Of a stretch of DNA of 64,000 nt, positions 61,977-64,000 are shown one piece after another. The notes under the pieces are model-generated. The model was not told the origin of the DNA, made no database searches, and saw nothing but the letters and a program-made list of their open reading frames with translations. The stretch's first letter is position 1. Every line of letters starts with the position of its first letter. The stretch comes from Ceratopteris richardii (Eukaryota; Streptophyta; Polypodiopsida; Polypodiales; Pteridaceae): positions 17,538,477 through 17,602,476 of the forward strand of contig CM035444.1 of assembly GCA_020310875.1 (NCBI GenBank), given 5' to 3'. Position numbers and translations under genes: made by a program.

Positions 61977-64000
61977 AAAGCTTTGGCATGCACGCTTTGG
62001 TCATCTGAATTTTGCTAGTTTGCTACGCCTGCAGAAATCTGAAATGGTGTCCTCTTTGCCCAAACTTGAGGCACCTGGAAAACATGTTTGTGAAGGCTCT
62101 ATTTTGGGCAAAATGCAGCGTTCGTCATTTCCAAAAGATGGTTCAGTTCGGGCTACACAGAAATTGCAGCTTGTACATAGTGATGTCTGTGGTCCTATGC
62201 AGACACCTTCTTTTGGAAATTACCTTTACTTCGTGAATTTTATTGATGATTTTCCAGGCATGCATGGGTATATCCACTCAAAGCAAAGTACAAAGTGTTC
62301 ATGTGCTTTAAACAGTTTTTGGTTTTCGCTAAAAATCTATCAGCATGTGAAATGGGCACCCTCCGTTCTGATCGAGGGGGGGAATATATGTCTTCTGAAT
62401 TTAATGCATTTCTGGCTGAACATGGGATAAAACACCAGTGTACAGTGCCATGTACACCTCAACAGAATGGAGTTGCTGAACGAAAGAACAGGTCACTCAT
62501 GGAGATGGCGAGGTGCATGGCCAAGAGTCAGGCTTTACCACATAGTTTCTGGCTTGAGGCTGTCATGTGTGCAGCATATGTATTGAACAGGTGTCCCACT
62601 AAAGCGCTGCAATCTATCACTCCATATGAGGCTTGGCATGACCGCAAGCCATCTATTGTTCATCTGCGTGTTTTTGGTTGTTTGGCATATGCACTAGTGC
62701 CTGAACAACATCACAAAAAATTGGATGATAAGGCACTAAAATGTATTTTTGTTGGGTACAATTCTGAAACTAAAGGCTATTGTCTGTATCATCCACAGAC
62801 TAAACGCATTCTGGTTAACCGTGATGTTGTCTTTGTGGAAGATGCTATTCAGCCATTGCTTTCATGTACTAAGGAAACATCTGTTAGCTCCAAAGACATG
62901 TATGATACTTTGATGCCTCTTTTTACAGATGGACAGTCTAGTGCTGGTCCTAATGAGGCAACTTCTCAGCCTTTGCAGGTTTCATATGATGATGCAGATC
63001 ATTCCATTTCTAATGCAGATTTACATGATGCACTTGCTGATGAGAGAGCTGATATTGAGTAGGCAAAAACTATGCCAAAATGGCTCGTACAAACTTTGCA
63101 TGACAGCAAATTAGATGCACCTTTGTCATATCATACTCGTTCAGGCTCTCATAGTGCCTCCTTTGCATCAGATTGCTATGCTATGGTTGCGTCTAGTCTC
63201 TGTGATGAGAATGAGCTTGTTTCTTTTGATGAAGCACAGAATTCAGAAAATTGGATGGTTGCTATGCAATCTGAATATGATGCTATAATGAAGAATGGTA
63301 CATGGTCTTTATGTGACTTGCCTCCTGGCAAGAAGGCCATTGGCACTAAGTGGGTATACAAGCTGAAGCCTAAACCTGATGTTATAGTTGAGTGTATGCA
63401 GTTTTGCCCATCTTCTCATGAGCAGTGCATGTCTGTAGTGGACTCAGATGTTTGGTACTTTGATAGTGGGGCAACCAAACATATTACCCCACAGCATAGT
63501 TTCTTCTATTCACTCGGGCCAGCCCCTAGCGAGAATACTGTTACATGCCCCAACAACTCCTCTTATCCTGTTATGGGAGTTGGTAAAATCATTTTGATTA
63601 CTACTGATGGTAGTTCTTTCACTTTGTCAAATGCTCTGTTTGTGCCAAGGATCAAGAAAAATATATTATCAGTTTCTGCATTAGCCAAGATTGGCTTGTT
63701 GTGAAATTTGTTGATAACAGATGTATAGTTAATGATCTGTCAAATGGCGATGTCATTATTGCTTCTAGCATTTTGTGTTGTGGGTTGTATAAGCTCATAG
63801 ACTATGAAAGATCTGTAAATGATTTGACGTGTGCAATACATGATTCTCAGGCTATGTCAGATGCAAAGCTTTGGCATGCATGCTTTGGTCATCTGAATTT
63901 TGCTAGTTTGCTAGGCCTGTAGAAATTTGAAGTAGTGTCCTCTTTGCCCAAACTTGAGGCACCTGGAAAACATGATTATGAAGGCTGCATTTTGGGCAAA
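61977..64000 (+). mobile_element. Copia blocks of F in non-collinear order
   Basis: 61977-63393 corresponds to element E from about 31437 (KLWHARFGHLNFASLL) to about 32855 (early reverse transcriptase). From about 63394 the sequence jumps back to the E region near 30970, just before the protease (WYFDSGATKH at about 63450), and continues into the integrase finger at the window edge. The similarity to E is high throughout, with several breaks. Confidence 0.85.

Larger units (their letters stand above)
59650..64000 (+). mobile_element. Mosaic element F: copia C/E-family LTR and coding blocks with an internal gypsy block
   Basis: Plus strand, running off the window. In order: a C/E-family LTR (59650-59880); primer-binding site 59883-59894 (TGGTATCAGAGT); leader matching element E to about 60070; a gypsy block (about 60072-61976); a copia block matching E from the integrase finger to early reverse transcriptase (about 61977-63393); then a second copia block that steps back to the protease and integrase (about 63394-64000). 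The copia order is therefore scrambled. The blocks are broken, with several breaks. LTR divergence from E is visibly higher than that between E and C. No right LTR lies in the window, so age cannot be read from an LTR pair. Confidence 0.8.

Overview
This is nuclear DNA from a land plant, and almost all of it is nested LTR retrotransposons. A plant is indicated by a PLS-type pentatricopeptide repeat (PPR) gene ending in an E domain, and by Ty1/copia elements whose primer-binding sites are complementary to initiator-Met tRNA. The PPR gene has no introns and its surroundings are very repeat-rich. That would suit a large-genome lineage such as a fern or lycophyte, but the sequence alone cannot fix the lineage. 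There are no bacterial-style operons, no CRISPR array and no rRNA genes. I found no intact tRNA genes.

Layout from left to right. 1-6979: an old Ty3/gypsy relic on the minus strand, holding a short repeat with tRNA-like pol III promoter boxes. 6980-11938: an old minus-strand copia element (A) with both LTRs. 12412-12970: a three-unit tandem repeat of about 185 bp. 13200-16765: a decayed plus-strand copia relic (H). 18355-35736: a nest whose oldest member is a plus-strand copia element (D). D was split by a small composite of two pol III-box repeats around a gypsy fragment. It was then hit by two copies of one 5-kb copia family, C (minus) and E (plus). E looks young and nearly whole.

36027-38858: the only convincing host gene, an E-subclass PPR protein of 943 residues. 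It starts about 290 bp downstream of D's right LTR. 38859-49559: mostly intergenic or decayed DNA with several microsatellites, a partial hAT-type transposase (41790-42483), a copia RNase H scrap and a recent 241-bp tandem duplication. 49560-55937: a young copia element (B) with 1080-bp LTRs and a perfect 5-bp target duplication. To its right is a gypsy relic (55943-59649) of the same family as the one at the left edge. 59650-64000: a mosaic (F) in which a copia LTR and leader of the C/E family are joined to a gypsy RT-integrase block and then to copia blocks out of normal order. F runs off the window.

No multigene functional system was found. The points that most deserve a second look are the repeat family with tRNA-spaced A and B boxes, the roughly 70-100 bp direct repeat flanking element D in place of a 5-bp duplication, the copia/gypsy mosaic at the right edge, the 5-kb inverted pair C/E, and an LTR promoter pointing into the PPR gene. 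All divergence figures were counted by eye.
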